The notes below the pieces were generated by a model. The model was not told the origin of the DNA, made no database searches, and saw nothing but the letters and a program-made list of their open reading frames with translations. From positions 1 to 20,334 of IMG/VR virus record IMGVR_UViG_3300031857_001734: a DNA stretch of 20,334 nucleotides; one strand, 5' to 3'. Within the stretch, counting starts at the first letter, position 1. The number at the start of each line of letters is the position of its first letter. This document shows positions 20,181-20,334 of this stretch, one piece after another. A program made the translations under genes and the position numbers. This DNA is from a virus.

Positions 20181-20334
20181 ATGCAATTAGAAGAACTATC
20201 TAATATCTCTGACAATCTGGCGATGATGCCAGACCCTGCTTTGCAGAAGTTTGCGCAGATGCACAAACAAGACCCGTACATGGTGTCACTGGCGCTCAGC
20301 GAAAGCAATCGCCGCAAGAAGATGCGTATGGCAG
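20181..20334 (+). CDS. Start of a third, probably large, internal virion protein
   Basis: ATG 20181 begins three bases after the previous stop and the frame stays open to the right edge. The 51 visible residues include MQLEELSNISDNLAMMPDPA, LQKFAQMHKQDPYMVSLALS and ESNRRKKMRMA. The phrase MHKxDPYxVSLAxSExNRRK is one I remember from the N-termini of very large phage internal or transglycosylase-bearing ejection proteins. No catalytic domain is inside the window, so enzymatic function cannot be judged. Its position as the third gene of the ejection block supports the assignment. Confidence 0.7.
   Translation, partial: MQLEELSNISDNLAMMPDPALQKFAQMHKQDPYMVSLALSESNRRKKMRMA

Noticed and set aside
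1-20334. tRNA genes, CRISPR arrays, diversity-generating retroelement, IS elements, integrase or attachment site
   Set aside because: I looked for cloverleaf-like sequences, regularly spaced repeats, a reverse transcriptase, transposase motifs and terminal inverted repeats and saw none; the only arrays are in-frame protein repeats.

Overview
The window is a stretch of the late (virion and lysis) region of a tailed double-stranded DNA phage (Caudoviricetes). It most likely has short-tailed (podovirus) architecture. About thirty genes all lie on the + strand with almost no intergenic DNA: the longest gap is 34 bases, and many neighbours overlap by 1 to 4 bases. There is no integrase, repressor, replication gene, tRNA, IS element or CRISPR array. 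Protein styles match, from memory, uncultured aquatic phages: lysine/glycine-rich mini-proteins, a P22 gp4-like adaptor, an S74-tailed fibre, DUF7483-type repeats, a gp10-like nozzle and Gly/Gln-rich internal proteins. The host cannot be read from the sequence. An aquatic Gram-negative bacterium is likely, because the endolysin is a signal-less GH24 lysozyme next to a holin-like protein.

Layout. Bases 1-1569 hold a truncated coiled-coil membrane protein and four small, strongly basic proteins; the second and third genes share a C-terminal tag ending in the proteins' only cysteine. Bases 1566-3926 are the head-tail connector block: a gp4-like adaptor carrying an inserted beta module, a CxxC/CxxC protein, two more mini-proteins and a second, SU10-type adaptor. 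Bases 3928-5044 hold two paralogous surface or decoration-type proteins around a small TTG-started acidic protein. Bases 5069-6061 encode a 14-unit repeat protein whose Shine-Dalgarno sequence is sequestered in a hairpin. Bases 6072-11268 are the host-recognition block: S74 fibre, multi-repeat DUF7483-like protein, tail-fibre assembly chaperone and two small accessory proteins.

Bases 11271-13457 are a lysis cassette: five consecutive membrane-protein candidates and then a GH24 endolysin with a Glu/Cys/Thr variant triad. Bases 13466-16197 encode the tail nozzle and a C1q-like jelly-roll protein. Bases 16232-20334 are the internal (DNA-ejection) protein block: a 948-residue Gly-rich protein, a 362-residue Gln-rich protein and the start of a third. 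A weak sigma70-like promoter may precede this block.

The genes together close the DNA-filled head (adaptors, nozzle), decorate the particle and bind the host (decoration, repeat and fibre proteins), deliver DNA (internal proteins) and lyse the cell. Most functional names rest on recognising conserved motifs by eye; no database search was possible. The least explained parts are the tagged mini-proteins, a short A-x-G-G motif spread over many virion-type proteins, the 14-repeat protein with its occluded start, and the stack of membrane proteins before the endolysin.
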